The notes below the pieces were generated by a model, which ran no database searches, was not told the DNA's origin, and saw only the letters and a list, made by a program, of their open reading frames with translations. Shown in pieces: positions 1 to 28,745 of a stretch of DNA of 64,000 nt. The position numbers and the translations under genes were made by a program. Within the stretch, counting starts at the first letter, position 1. Each line of letters opens with the position of its first letter. Source of the stretch: Vicia villosa (lineage: Eukaryota > Streptophyta > Magnoliopsida > Fabales > Fabaceae). The stretch is from positions 40,639,155-40,703,154 of the forward strand of contig NC_081182.1 of NCBI RefSeq assembly GCF_029867415.1. The letters are read 5' to 3'.

Positions 1-37
1 AAAATAAGAATTAATGATAGAGCTGTTGATATTACAG

Positions 38-15250
<15,213 letters not shown>

Positions 15251-15549
15251 TGTCTTACTGATTCTCATCAACCAGAAGGAAGTTTTGGTGGGAGATCCAG
15301 AACCTCTATTTTACATGCGTTTAAGAAGCATGGATACAGTAAATATGTTGAATATAGCGTGTACTACGATACTCTATTGGTTCTAATATGCAGATGTTAA
15401 ATTTTATTCATCCGATCATTGTTCGTTTGGCATAAAGGAACTTATAGAATTTGCTTATTGAAAACCATGAAGCATTAAAGAGTTATTTTCAATTTGATCT
15501 TTTTAGGGTAGAGTGGAGATTAAATCCCCCGATCCCATCACTTGGGGGA
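15251..15549. other. TOP3A 3' flank
   Basis: Presumed 3' UTR and downstream sequence. No ORF or repeat that I recognise. No canonical AATAAA signal stood out; the true 3' end is not determinable from sequence alone. Confidence 0.5.
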
Positions 15550-15819
15550 TACACCCTCCGTTCCTTTATAATTGTCACTTTTTAAGTTTTTCCACATACC
15601 AAGACAACCAATGATTATTGTTACTCTTTAAGTAATGATTATTCTTTTTCCAATAATACCCTAAACTTTTTAATATTTTATGTAACTTTTTTTTTCTCTA
15701 TCATAATGATTAGGGGTAATTTTGACAAAACAACAAAAACACTTTCTTGAACTTTGAAATGTGACACTTAAAAAGAAACAATTTTTTTTCACAAAACTTA
15801 TAAAGGAACGGAAGGAGTA
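15550..15819. mobile_element. Stowaway-type MITE
   Basis: A non-coding element of about 268 bp whose ends are inverted repeats (cctccgttcctttataa at the left; ttataaaggaacggaaggag at the right), bounded by TA dinucleotides at 15550-15551 and 15818-15819, as expected for Tc1/mariner-derived Stowaway MITEs. The AT-rich interior encodes nothing. Confidence 0.82.
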
Positions 15820-16026
15820 CATGTATGCCCTGAAGTCATTTGATAGGGTTAGTGATATATCAACTGATTCCTGTTGTCATATGTAAACTTCAAAATATTA
15901 CGTCCCTTTTTTCTCCCTTTTTTCTGCGAAACTATTTTATAGAAATTGTTTGTTTTACTTAATAGCAAGGAAATAAAAACCGGATCGGACTGGCCGGTTG
16001 AACCGGTTGAATAAAAAAAAAATGTA

Positions 16027-16198
16027 TACAAATGGATCTAGTATATACAGGTTGGTCATTTAAGTATAAGATTATTTTAAAATGATTCAATTTTGATTTA
16101 TGTTTTATATCTATAAAAAAATATAAATTGATCTAGCATATACAGGATGGTTATTTAAGTATGAAGACTATTTTAAAATAATTCAATTTTGATTTAGT
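16027..16198. repeat. Diverged direct duplication
   Basis: Two copies of about 75 bp (start about 16027 and about 16126) share gatctag.atatacagg.tgg..atttaagtat and attcaattttgattta. Non-coding. They follow a short ccggatcgg/ccggttgaaccggttga segment (about 15980-16010) reminiscent of the hAT-like element at 18426. Confidence 0.6.
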
Positions 16199-16280
16199 TA
16201 AAGGTCTTCCTAAAATTAATTTTGATAAAGATAAAATATGTGAAGCTTGCATCAAAGTAAAAGTAAAACAAGTCAGGACT

Positions 16281-16570
16281 AGTTTCGATAGAGTTAGAAA
16301 AAAAATCATTTAAAGAAGATTGAAATAACATGACCTTGCTAAAATCCATAAATGAACCTTAAGAGAAACTAAAAGTTAAAGATGATATCTTAGAATAAAA
16401 AAAAGAAACACCTTAATGCGAAGTTTCGATAGAGTTAGAACAAAAAAATCATTTAAGGAAGATTGAAATAACATGACCTTGCTAAAATCAATAAATGAAC
16501 CGAGAAACTAAAAGTTAAAGATGATATCTTCATTAAGATTAAAAAAAAGAAACACCTTAATGCGAAGTAC
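16281..16570. repeat. 141-bp tandem duplication
   Basis: Two adjacent copies beginning agtttcgatagagttaga at 16281 and 16422, each ending caccttaatgcgaag. They differ by small indels and a few substitutions. No ORF or named element family recognised. Confidence 0.85.
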
Positions 16571-16859
16571 ATGTTATTTCTATTGGTTTATGAGCATTTA
16601 TCTCAATTTTGGAAGATTCCTCTCTTTCTCCATGATACTGCATGTTTTTCCCAAATTTTATATTGATGCAATTATTTTGGGGAGCACAAATTTATTATTT
16701 TTGAAAAATCAAAATATTAATTATGAAAAATTTGCCATCATTAAAAAGAGGAGATTGTTGAGAAAAAATATTTTTGATATTTTGAAAGTAAAAAACTTTT
16801 ATATAAATAGAACTAAGATTATGACCTTATATGTTATTTGATGTGTGCTCTTGAGAGAA

Positions 16860-18425
16860 ATAAATGATTTTCAAGTTTATTATTAAGCTCATTACAAGAG
16901 AAAGAAAATCATCTGATTAAAAGGAAAGAGGTTATAACCAAGCAATTAGTTTCGAGTGATAAACGAGCTCTTGCTAAGGATGAAGTTCGGGAAATACCGA
17001 GTTCAGCGCCATGATCTCTCGGTACGAATTCTAAATTACTACGACCTCATTCCCCTAAAAACCAGAGTACATAAAGTAGAAAAAGAAAAATGAAAGAGGT
17101 TATTTCTTGTTTGAATATCAAGAAAATATCCAAATGGAATTATTGTAATTCCGCACCAACTAAAATATCATCTTTTCCACGATGACAATTCTGTAATTTC
17201 GCAAAGAAGAAGATTATCAAGATCCTACACATAAATATCAGATATTTCAAGATGGAAATTATGTAAATTTGTTTATTACAAATTACACTAGAATACGTTA
17301 TTGTAATTAAGAGTATATACTCAAGACAACATGGTACCACTGGAATTTATAGTATCAAGAAGCCTATAAACACCTATTCTCATTTCTCTTCAACACACAA
17401 ATTCATTTCAATAGAATTTCAAGAGAGCTAAAATCACCATTCATTATTTCCACTAAAATCATATTTTGAGTTGCTCGAACCATGTAGTTTGCTCTCTACT
17501 AATTTATGTAATTTTTATTAATATTATTCAATATAGTTTATTCTTGAAGCCTTCGTATATTGACAAACATTTTAATTAATCACAAGTTGTGAATGATTAC
17601 TAACCCTAACTCTTACAACTCGATCACATTTTATTGTCTGACATCTAATAGTTCTAGACATTGGATATTAGTTGCTTTGTGATACTAATAATTAATGTTT
17701 GATAACAATTTCTTTAATGGCGAACTTGCCTAAAACATGATAGGGTTGTAATTAAAGCAGAGGGTTATGGGTCAAGATATTGGTCGCAACTATTTTGTTA
17801 ATTCATCTTGAAATTAAATAAGCAATTGTAGAAAAAAAGGAGTTATCGAGTAACGAAAAATAAAAGATTAAAAAAGGTCTTATTATATTTTAATCATTAT
17901 TTTTAAGTTTAATATCATTTTTTGTCATGTATCTTACATTAAGTTCATATTGTTCCCTTAATTTTAAAAACGACTAGTTTGATTTGGTCTCTCATCTTTA
18001 CTAATTGTTTCAAGTTTATTCTTTGAGTTATTTTTCTTAAACACTGTTAATTTTTTTTAACGTTTTGTCAACAGAGGGTGTGAACATATAACCTTGATTC
18101 GCACCCCACAAAAAAGTGTGGACAAAATAGACATTCCTAATAGGTCAGGTCTGTTGTACCAACCCTAGATTTACTTACTAAATGATTATGATTAATAAAT
18201 GAATTAAAAGTGTTTGTTTCAAGGAATGGAATCACATTCCTGAGAAAGTGACATTAAAAATGCAATAATTTTCCGTTTATTTTAAATTTTAAAAATTATT
18301 TTAGGGTATTTTTATTCTCCAGAATGTTGTTTATTCATAATTTTTCACATATTTATTTTCATTATTAATGGGTGGAAATCCAACATTTTTATGGAAATAA
18401 ATTTCAACTAACTTTAACTTCCAAT
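16860..18425. other. Intergenic AT-rich stretch, no gene seen
   Basis: No credible ORF. Around 17340-17460 the sequence cctataaacacctattctcat followed by C/T- and A-rich sequence resembles the promoter-to-R region of an LTR, but no paired LTR, primer site or polypurine tract was found. The remainder is low-complexity AT-rich DNA. Confidence 0.4.
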
Positions 18426-19064
18426 CAGTGTTTTAAAAATCGGATCGGTCATCAAACCGGTGAGGGTACTGGGTCACTGGTTCATTGGTTGAACTACTGG
18501 GTCACTGATCGAACCGCATGACTAAATCGGATTAAATCAGATAACTCGGTTGAATAAACCGGTCTCTATGCAATACTTTATATTTATTAAATCGGTCAAA
18601 TCGGATGACTTAGTCTCTAAAATATATCACAACACCTACAAAATTTTACAATTTTAAAATATCATAATTTCACATGTTTATTTTTAACATTTAAATTCTA
18701 AATATAATCATCACTCACAACAAAATAATACAAACTATAAATTTATATAAATTTTAAACAAAGTCTAATTGCAAACAAGGGAAAAAGTTGCTCCAAATAA
18801 GGTTTGAATAAAGTTTAATTATATTTTTTATAAAAAAAATTATGAAAACGACGTCGTTTTGTGGGAAAAAAGAGAGTATGCTTTTGAACCACCGGTTTTC
18901 TTAAACCGTCGTTTCACCGGGTTTTTCCAGTTTTGACCGTTTTTGACCGGTACTCACCGGTTCAATAGCATATCTGGTCCAGCAATCAGACCAAACCGGT
19001 GACCCTTCCGATTTCTGGTCTGACCGGTCCGACCGACCGGTTCGGTCTGGTTTTTAAAACATTA
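18426..19064. mobile_element. Non-autonomous hAT-like element, 639 bp
   Basis: Ends cagtgttttaaaaa and tttttaaaacatta form a terminal inverted repeat, extended inward by ccggt-rich arms. Flanked by an 8-bp duplication, cttccaat (18418-18425) and cttccaac (19065-19072), with one mismatch. Eight-base duplications are the hAT hallmark. No transposase ORF. Confidence 0.8.
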
Positions 19065-19374
19065 CTTCCAACTACTAATCACATACACACCCGCCGTCAC
19101 ATTTATAAGAAAAAAAATATGATTTTCACAATTATTAAGAAATTCAATCAAATGTAGTTAACTTTTTAGATTTTATAAAAAATATTGATTAAATTTACTA
19201 TAATGTCCTTTTTATTAAATTTATTAAAATGTTGGAAAATAAACTATAAGAGTATATTAGGAATTTCTGCATAAAATGATTTAGTAATAATTGACTCTTG
19301 TCTACAGTGATCAAGAATTGAAGCATTTTGTACGTGGAAATCTCTCATCCCACTCCTTGGAGATTCTATAGTGC

Positions 19375-19590
19375 GTTTCCAAAAATACCTCTATTTTCGG
19401 AGGTGTATCTTCGAAAGCACTTTTTTATTTAACGTTGAATTATTACGTAGATGCATCTACGAAACATTTTTTTAACATTGTTTAAACGGTTCCGTAAATG
19501 TATTTGCGGAATAATTCACCGTTTAATATAAAAAAAATTACTTCCGAAAATACACCTCCAGAAACAGAGTGTCTAAGAATATTTTGCGAG
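19375..19590. repeat. Fold-back (inverted repeat) element
   Basis: The left arm (ttttcggaggtgtatcttcg, about 19393) and right arm (ttccgaaaatacacctccag, about 19543) are imperfect inverse complements around a 110-bp AT-rich centre that has further complementary pieces. This fits a MITE-like fold-back repeat. Target duplication not resolved. Confidence 0.6.
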
Positions 19591-19831
19591 ATGTCTAAAA
19601 ATATTATGAAGTGAGTTGAGATATTGTCTTTGTTTATAATAGTGATCTGCACTTTTATAATCTTTTATAACTATAAATTAAATAAATTTTATAAACATTC
19701 TTAAGAAATTTATTTGTTGCCCAAATACATAGATAGAAATATTATTCTTGAAAATATTATTCAAAGAAATGTTAATCGATAACTTGAAAGAAACGCATCC
19801 TAAAATTAATGACAACTACTGGGGCAGATCA

Positions 19832-20045
19832 GTGATAATTCAAACGGATTCATCAGAAGCGTGGGAGAAAATCATGAAGGGTTTGTAAGGGAAGCAAAAT
19901 GGACGGTAGCTTCATTGTCTTATACAGAAAGAACGAACTACAGCAATTGAGAAAATTTAGATGCATTAAAGTGCCTAGAGAATCAAACAATTGCGCGGAT
20001 GTACTAACTAAGTTAGCCATAAGAAATAAGAATGGAACTCCTTGA
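19832..20045 (+). pseudogene. LINE RNase H fragment
   Basis: Two short frames encode pieces of the RNase H domain found at the 3' end of plant L1 LINE ORF2. One reads VIIQTDSSEAWEKIMKGL (the second catalytic Asp region). A shifted frame reads IKVPRESNNCADVLTKLA (the final catalytic Asp, in CADVL). An in-frame stop and a frameshift separate them. The rest of the LINE is absent, so this is a relic. Confidence 0.7.
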
Positions 20046-20352
20046 AACTTGTCCATGGGAGGTGCAAAGAGTTTATAGAAAAGATAATAAAAAAATCTGG
20101 ATGTCTAAAAACAGAACTGTGTAAATTGGGCTTTGCCCTTCTTGAAAAATCACATTTTAAAATATAAATCTGCAAATTTTAACTACTAATAAAAATTAAT
20201 TATAAAGTCAAAATCAATTTTATTCAATTGAAATCAAACAAGTAAAATCAATTATATATAAAAATTTTGAAAAAAAATGGACTTAGAAAAAAATAAAAAA
20301 TGCAATTATAACACAATAATATACCATAGATTAATATTAAATTTTATAAATA

Positions 20353-20489
<137 letters not shown>

Positions 20490-20779
20490 CATTTTTCAAT
20501 TCAACTGTTAAATTTAAAAAATATTTATTCAATATAATGTTATTGAATAAATTTAACTTTTAATATAATTCTTCAAAACTCTCCTCATATAGATATTCTC
20601 CTTCCATTCTTATTTATAAGCAAATTTTAACTTTTAACATATATTGAATAAATAATATATCAAATCTTTATATCATTCAAATACAACATTTATTCAATGA
20701 ATCTAAAAAGTCAAAAAAAATTGTGTAAGCAAGAATTCATATAAGGGAAAACTAAAGGTTCTCCAACCTTGATACACAA

Positions 20780-23700
20780 AAGATCGGTCAACAACCGACA
20801 AAAAGCGAAATCACAAACTAATTTGGCTTACGACATAAAGACCAAAGGGTCTTTACTAAAATCATAAAAACTACAATTGGAGGGAGTAATTTCACCAAAA
20901 GAAAACCACCACCTCCACACCAAAAATTTGATATTTCACACCATGTTGTTAATATTCCAAACATCATTTCTAAAACAAAATTCATTCCTTGTCAACCAAA
21001 TAATCCAAGAAGTGTTGAGCCAAAGCACCCCACATTTGCCTTTCTTAATCCTTTTTACAAGGCAAATAGAGTACCAATCCATAAAATTTGAAAGACACTC
21101 CCTCCCCCTTCCAAAACCTAAAAATCCACCCATGAAGCAATCTCCCTCCAAACTAACTTAATCACATTGCACTTAAAAAAACTATGGTCCCTACTTTCCA
21201 AATGGATATACCACGAAATATGCACTTTAAATTAGAAAAAGAAATGTTAATACCTCTATACACCAAGAGATCTTTAGTAGGAAGTCTATCAACAAAAAGT
21301 CTCCACCCAAATGCTTTAACCTTGAAAGGCACCCTCATCTTCCAAACTAATGCCAAAGCCTTATCCCACCTATTCGGAGGACCAGAAGGAAGACGTAAAA
21401 GAGCATAATGAGAATAACACGAAGATATCGTAAATCCCTTGTCCGGGTCAAGAGACCAAACCACCGAATCCTTTCCTTCACAAACATCCCGAACACCTCT
21501 AATCAATCCCGCAAAGACAAATAAAGAGGCAAAAATCTGATTCCTCTACCACGGATGCGGGAATCCCCAAATCACCCACTTCCACAAACCATCATACCAA
21601 CCTCTCATCCTCGTCACCGAAACATTCTTTAAAGAAGAAGCCAAAAAAAGAGCCGAGAAAGCCTCCTTTAAAACTAAACCATCCAACCAAATGGCCTCCC
21701 AAAAAAGAATATTGAAACCATTTCCTATATTAAAATAACAATTTGAAACTATAGGATCCTTAAAAGAAGAAATTTTCCCCACCCTTCAACAAATCACGCC
21801 ACCAAAAAGAATAGGTAGAAAATTTGCAAGAATTTCCACCACAATATACTTGCATAGATAAATCACCATAACGGGCCTTCAAAATATGATACCACAACGA
21901 ATTGTGACCTTGAATGATTCTCCATCTCCACTTATTAAGGTGGGTGAGATTAAAGTCGGGAATATTTTTTATGTCTAAACCCCCTTCAAATAAGGTAAAG
22001 TCACAACTCTCTAACTAACCCAATGAATCTTCCTTTTCTCCTCCACTCCCCCCAAAGAAAGTTGCTTTGAATACTAGTAAATTCTTTGACCACTTTTGTC
22101 GGTATCTTATAAAAATACATAGTGAAAATGATAAGAGAACTCAAAATAGACTTCAAAAGAGTAATCCTACCTCCAAGATTGAGAAAATAATTCTTCCAAC
22201 CCGATAAGCGACATTTCATTTTGTACAAGAGAAGTTGCCAAAATGAAGCCTTCCTAGGATTGGAACCAACGAGTAACCCAAGAAAGATGAAGTTACTTTC
22301 TTCTATTTTGCGAGATAGAAATAAAGCAGCGGCTTCCAAAAAAATCGACGAGATATTAATATCGATCAATTTGCTCTTATAAAAATTAATGTCAAGACCG
22401 GAGACTAGTTCGAAAGCCCTCAACATTGTTTTAATCGCTTTCACATGCTTCCACGAACCTTCTCCTACCAACTAAATATCATCCGCAAATTGGAGAATAT
22501 CTACATAACAAATCCTTCTAATCCCAAAATTGCCGAACTCACTAATCTCAATAGACTTCTTAACTAACCCCGTAAGACCCTCTGCCACTAAGACAAATAG
22601 AAAAGGTGAAAGAGGATCACTTTGTCTTAACCCCCTCTTAACCTCAAACTCCTTAGTTGGACTTCCGTTAACCAACATCGACTTGTTACTTTTTTAAATC
22701 AAGAGCTCCATCCATTTCCCCCATTTCCTCCATTTTTCTCCGAAACCAATTCTCACCATCAAGTAACGTAAAAAGTCCCAAGAAACTTTATCATACGCTT
22801 TCTCAAAATCAACTTTAAAAAGAATACAAGAACTACCCTCCTTTCTTGCATAATCGAACACTTCATTTGCCACCAAAACTCCATCAAGCAATTGTCTTCT
22901 CGGAACGAGGGCACTTTGACAAGGGAAAATAATAGAATCCAAAACCCGTTTCAACCTTCCAGCCAAAAGTTTTGCAAGCACTTTGTACATACAACCCACA
23001 AGGAAAATTGGTCTATAATCATCCAAACATATGTGATTGGAAGATTTTGGAAAAAAGCCAAGAAAGAAGACGTGACTGCCTTAGACAATTCACCATCCAC
23101 AAAGAAACTATCGAAGAACCTCACAAGATCTTCTTTAAGAAAAGACCAACACTTTTTAATAAAGAGAAAGGAGAAACCATCCGGCCTCGAACTATTAGAA
23201 CCACCACACCCCCAAATACCCTCCTTTATTTCTTCCTCTTGAAAAGACCTTTCAAGCCACAAACTATCTTCCCCTCTTAAACTAGCAAAATTAATCCCAT
23301 CCAAAAGACGTCTATCCTCTTTCGCTTCGTCAAATTTGATTGAAAAATGTCTTAAAAATTCCTCCTTTATGTCCTTAACTATTTCCAACGTATTTCCCAA
23401 AGAATTAACAGGAACTATATGGTTGTGTCTTCTTTTATCTTTCGTCACTTTATGGAAAAGTCCACTATTATAGTCACCTTCATTAAGCCATTTCAATCTC
23501 GATTTTTGGACTAACATGTTCTCTTTAATTCTCAAGTTCGTCCAAAACTGACTAGTTGCTTCCTTCCTATTGTTAACGATATCGGGATGTAAAATTTTCG
23601 CTTCTGCTACGAACATGTCAACCCCAAGATTAATATCCCTAACTTCGGCCTCCACCTCCAAGTCAATCTTACCAAAAACAAACTTATTTCACCGTAAGAA

Positions 23701-26410
23701 GACGTAGTTTCTCTTTCAAAACATAGTCCCCTCTGCCTTCCACCTTAAAGCCTTTCCATTCCTTTTCCACAAAAGGGGAAAATGATTTAAAAGAAAACCA
23801 CTCATTATTGAATTTAAAAGGTTTTGGATCCCAATTGATGTTGTCCAACACAAGCCATATATGACAATATTCCGAGATATCTCTATTACCAACAAGTTAA
23901 CCAACAACACCCCAATTATTTACCACATTATCCGATAAAAGAAACCTATCGATCCTACTGATCGACCTTCCATCGACACTATACCAAGTAAATTTTGTGC
24001 CTTTACATGGAATATCCACCAACTTACTTTCCTATGTGAATTCCGCAAAATATCTCATCTCATTATTAGTCGTCACCTCCATTAGCCCCTTCCTCTCTCC
24101 AAGTTCCTTTATAACATTAAAATCATCGCCTTAAATCCAATCACCATCATTGTACTCCTCCTTTAACTCCAACAATCGCCTTCATAAAATTCTTTTCTTA
24201 TTCAAATCACAAGAAGAATAAATATTCACAATAAAATAAATCGTTCTTCCTTCGTGCTTTGTTACCTAAATATGCGTCCCCTTTGAAACTTTTAATCACC
24301 TTCACCGCCTCCTCCTTCAACATAGTTAGACGACCCCCGACAAGGCCGAAGAGTTGGAAAAGGAATTACCAATACCGGAATTACTCCAAAAGCTTTTAGC
24401 TACAAAGTCTTGTAAATTGGATAATTTAGTTTCTTGAATCATGAACACGTCCGCTTTGCCCTTCAAAATCAAAGAATTTATTCTTCTTCTTTTAAGGGCA
24501 TTGCCACCCCCTCTAATATTCAATGAGCCAATAATCATAACAACCCATTTTAGACTTCTTCCTACACTCTTTTCTAAAAATAGCATCTTTCTCCAAGTCC
24601 TCAAGCCTATCGATAATACTATTCCTTCCTCCTGGATCCACTACCCCTAAAGCTTCCATAGCGGACCAAAGTTTGGCCCCTGCGTTACTGTTCAAAAACT
24701 CCCACTGCCTACAGCTATTCCTTCCAATGTCCAAAAGTTCCAGTTGTTCACCGTGGAGAACCGCCACTCTGTCGCTGAAAATTCTAGCCAGGACAAACTA
24801 AACGTGCTGAAACCTTTTTTACTCACTGACTTTGGCCCAGCATTAGACATTTCCTTCCACTTATTTTCTTGACAGCCCAAATTGGTTTCTTAGGTAGAAA
24901 ACCATTCAACTCGGCCATATTTTTGAACTTAAGTTTCTTATTACGCCGCCTCTTCATAACATCACGCAAAGAAAATTCAACCATATAACCAGACTTCTCC
25001 AATGCAATAGATAGAAAACTAGCAACATCCCTACACGATTCTGTCAAATTCCGCCTTTTTGCTTTGTCTACAGCCTTATCAAAAGAGCCAAGAGAATATG
25101 AGATATTGTCCGTCCCCTTGCAACCTTTAGGGAGAATTGTTGTTCCAACCCCACTGACACCTATTTTCGCTGTTATTTCATTACCCACTAGACCAACAGG
25201 ATCACCCCTAACAGAGAATTCTTCTATGGCATCCTCTAAATCAGAATTTTTACTTGTCTAATATGCTTCTAAATCAAAAGAAGCAGAGCCAGTAATTTGA
25301 GTTTTTGGAATACCTGGAACGAGACAATGCCTGATAGTTTCCTCCGGAAGAACAATGTTAAAATCCTTCCCGTCGATCACCATCTTGTAAGAGTCATCCA
25401 GCTTAAAAGGAGAGGCACCCTAACCATAAACCTTGCAACATCGAGATTTAAGCCGGTCGCCGTATTCTCATCTAAACAAACGAAGCTGCCTAACGAATTC
25501 GCCATCTCCACGAAAAAATATGCATTCCAAGCCTGAGCAGGAACCCTGTATGCCTTAATCCATACCATTCTCCCATCATCGATCACGCTCTCGTCCCAGT
25601 TTTTCATTTCCACGAACCACTACTTCTACCACGGCTCCCCCTTGCCAACCAAATCTTCTATTACTCCTTCCTCTGATTCTTTCAATAAACATAATGAACC
25701 ACCCAAAGGAGTAACCTTTAAGGGAAAATACCCCTCCATCTCCAAATTGGTCTGTAAGTTGTAAGTGGAACCTAGAAAAACAATTCGATCAACGAACCCC
25801 CTTCGAAGTCTCGATATGTTTGCCTCCGTCGAAGAGTAACTTAGAATTTCCTTCACACTTTGAGTACACTTCAGTTGGGTGTTGTTTACTACTTCCGCAA
25901 AAGTTTTGTTGTCCTTCTTACCATGAAAAGCTTCATATTTCCCTTTCTGCCCCGCAAAATGCTTCGATCCTCCATGTCTCGAAAAACCCCGAATATGATT
26001 CACAACAGGTGGTTTGTTCCTCTCGAATCTTGGAACATTCGCGTGAATTTTCTTCCCAACAATCTGCACATTATCTAAACTGACCGCCAACAATCTTGCA
26101 TCTTCCGCCTCCTTAAATCTAGCGAAACCGAATCTCTTTCCTATCTTCTTCCTTCTATGAGCAATGGTCACTTCCACCACCTTACCCACGCATTTGAAGA
26201 GATCATAGAAGTCCTTTGCTTTAAGATTGTTTGGAAATTCCAAAAAATATGTTGAAGAAATCTTTTCGAATATATCCTTCCCTTGAATCCCTCTGAAAGG
26301 AAAAGTATCCGAATTAGGGACCCAATTCTTAAAGTGCTTTCTCCTTGCATCCACCAACGGCTTTGTCTGGTGGAGAATACCACCATTTACGGAAGGGAAT
26401 TTCAAACCCT
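20780..26410 (-). pseudogene. Decayed L1-type LINE (ORF1 RRM protein, EN, RT, zf-RVT)
   Basis: Reading down the minus strand, remnants appear in LINE order but in several frames. 26405-25626 is an ORF1-like protein starting MKFPSVNGG with an RRM fold (YFLEFPNNLKAKDFYDLF, RFGFARFKEAEDA). About 25613-24690 is the rest of ORF1. 24549-24326 is the endonuclease start (SLNIRGGGNALKRRR, IQETK with the metal-binding Glu). 23661-22472 is reverse transcriptase (SALVPRRQLLDGVLVANE, FEKAYDKVSWDFL, QSDPLSPFLF, FADDI). 22471-21162 holds the thumb and zf-RVT region (WKMRVPFKVKAFGWRLF). The end near 20936 keeps IWLTRNEF. Stops and frameshifts break it repeatedly. The poly(A) tail and target duplication could not be placed, so the outer limits are approximate. 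Confidence 0.85.
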
Positions 26411-27790
26411 AACACCCCTAAAAATTGACCGTTGTGTTCAAAATTTGCTTATAAATAAGAATGAAAAAGAATATTGTTATATATAATGTTATGTCTCTCC
26501 GTCGTAATTAATGTAACATGTTCCTTATGTGTTTATTTAAGTCGGCATGAGCACTGCATAAGCATTACAAAATATTGGTAACAAAGTCGTTTAGTTATTT
26601 TTGGTCGATTTTAAAATACATATCCACAAAACCTAGTGACGCCGTTTATTTGATGAGAACATGATGCATAGGCTGTCACAAACTCACAATACAGTCCATT
26701 TTCCAAATCTGCAGAACCATGTGCTTGCTATACCATAACTGCTGGAAAATAAGGAGCGAAGAATTAGCCCATTTTTAGAAACAAAATCATTACAGTATTA
26801 AACTACTTGCATAAGCATCGTGTTATCATTAACCTCCTGTCATTATTATTATAACCAATGTAATAAAAACATTGCTACCATTACCGACGAGGAAACAAAA
26901 AAAACATTTTTTAAAAAAAGTGATACCTCAGTCATGATGAGACATCAAATTTTATACCACCACACATAATAGTAGTGGGTGCCGGGTGGCATCATTTTCT
27001 CACAGACATAGAAAAGAAACATATCTCTGTCATATATTCTTTCTACAATAAAAACACTTTTAGTAGTATTTTAAAATGCTGTTTTGCCTTTTGTATCGTA
27101 TGCAACAAAAGCTACCCTTTGATCTTCTTTTATGTTTTTTAAATTGACTTGACGGTGATACATCATGGGTTTCCAAGTATGGAGAAGCCATAGAAATAAA
27201 AATTAAATTTTTATACCCATCACTTTATACCCACGTTAGGTAACTACACATGCATATGTTTTTTTAGCAAAAACAAAAATTAGTACTAGTCTAAAACATG
27301 TGCCCACTAGTCTATAGGACATTAAATAAATTAATGCAAAGTTCTTCTCTTTATTTTTAGTACTCATTTTTTATATAAAAAAATTGACACAAAATTGAAA
27401 GGTCCACACTATCACATCATGTAAATCTTGTTAAATTGTAGAAAATCAGTGTAATGCTGTTTTTTATTCAGGATTGGTTTTTGGAATGGGATGGATTTAT
27501 CATTGACCAGTTCAAATTTAACTTGTTATGGGAAAAGATTACTTGATTGTAGTTACTGGATATATTTGACTTATTCTCTTTTTTGGCTTTAATTGTTACG
27601 GAAAAGGCCATAAAAGAGAATCGACGTTTCGCAATAGCTACAACTCCTAAGATGCATAAAAGGATTTTTTTTTTACATAAAAATATTACTTTAAATTTTT
27701 ATGCAACGAATTAGCCTCGTGCACATGCCTACAGTCAGTGTGACTAATTTATTAACTTTTAATTTTATACAAAATATAAAACTTACAATA

Positions 27791-27863
<73 letters not shown>

Positions 27864-28261
27864 GTATATAATTTTTATTTTATTTTAACACTAAAAAATC
27901 ACAACAAAGATCATCAATCACTTTATTAATGTTAATTATCATTCCAATCATTACTAATCAATTACTAATCAATTGACATGTAATTCTCATGTTAATCACT
28001 ATTACTATGACTCTCACTCTGAGCAGATCAAACATCACGCTAATCACCACTCTTAACACAGTCAAACATTATTGTGACTATCATCTCCACTACTAGAACC
28101 ACCTTTAATAACCACTTTATTCACCTATGATCTTTAATTTGACCACCTCTGACTACCATTATAACTATTATCTCAGTCCACCATTATGGTCATTGGTAAC
28201 CATAACTTCACCATTCTCGATACTATCCACCACCGCTTGGATCCCTATTGACCATTACTAT
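26411..28261. other. Intergenic AT-rich stretch, no gene seen
   Basis: Only low-complexity and unassigned sequence. The recognisable item is a TA microsatellite near 27793-27860. No ORF with family similarity was found. Confidence 0.5.
27793..27860. repeat. (TA)n microsatellite
   Basis: About 68 bp of TA dinucleotides within AT-rich intergenic DNA. Confidence 0.93.
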
Positions 28262-28745
28262 GACCACATTCAATCATCATTTTATCCACGTATGATTTCC
28301 AATCTAACCATCACTGACCACCAAAAATAACCATCATCAACCACCAACTTTGCGCGCTGACCATCATCGATCATCATACCATTCACCCTTCAATCACCAA
28401 TTTGACAATACATTCGATCACCCTTTTATCCACATATGATCTTCAATCTGACCGCCACTAACAACCCTTATGACCCCAACTGATCACCAAAAATAACCCT
28501 TATAAACCAACGACCTTGCACTCTGACCATCGTCGATCATCACACCGTTCACCCTCGATCACCAATTTGAACACACATTCAACCAGTCTTTTATCCACAT
28601 ATGATCTTCAATCTGACTGCCACTGACAACCCTTATGATCCCCACTGATCACCAAAAATATCCCTTATAAACCAACGATGTTGCGCTCTGACCATCGTCG
28701 ATCATTTCGGCCCCCGATCACCAATTTGACCACACCACCGACTAC
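28262..28745. repeat. Tandem repeat, about 165-bp period, C/A-rich
   Basis: The marker caccaatttga recurs at 28395, 28560 and 28719 (spacings 165 and 159). Each unit carries tttatccacatatgatcttcaa, actgatcaccaaaaata and tctgaccatcgtcgatcat. A shorter, more diverged unit precedes them from about 28262. The surrounding 28.0-28.3 kb is loose ACC/ATC-rich sequence, as if older repeats had decayed. No ORF. Confidence 0.82.

Noticed and set aside
28395..28745. Possible CRISPR-like or satellite-coded repeat
   Set aside because: Repeats are adjacent without unique spacers and the context is plant nuclear DNA; a simple tandem repeat explains it.
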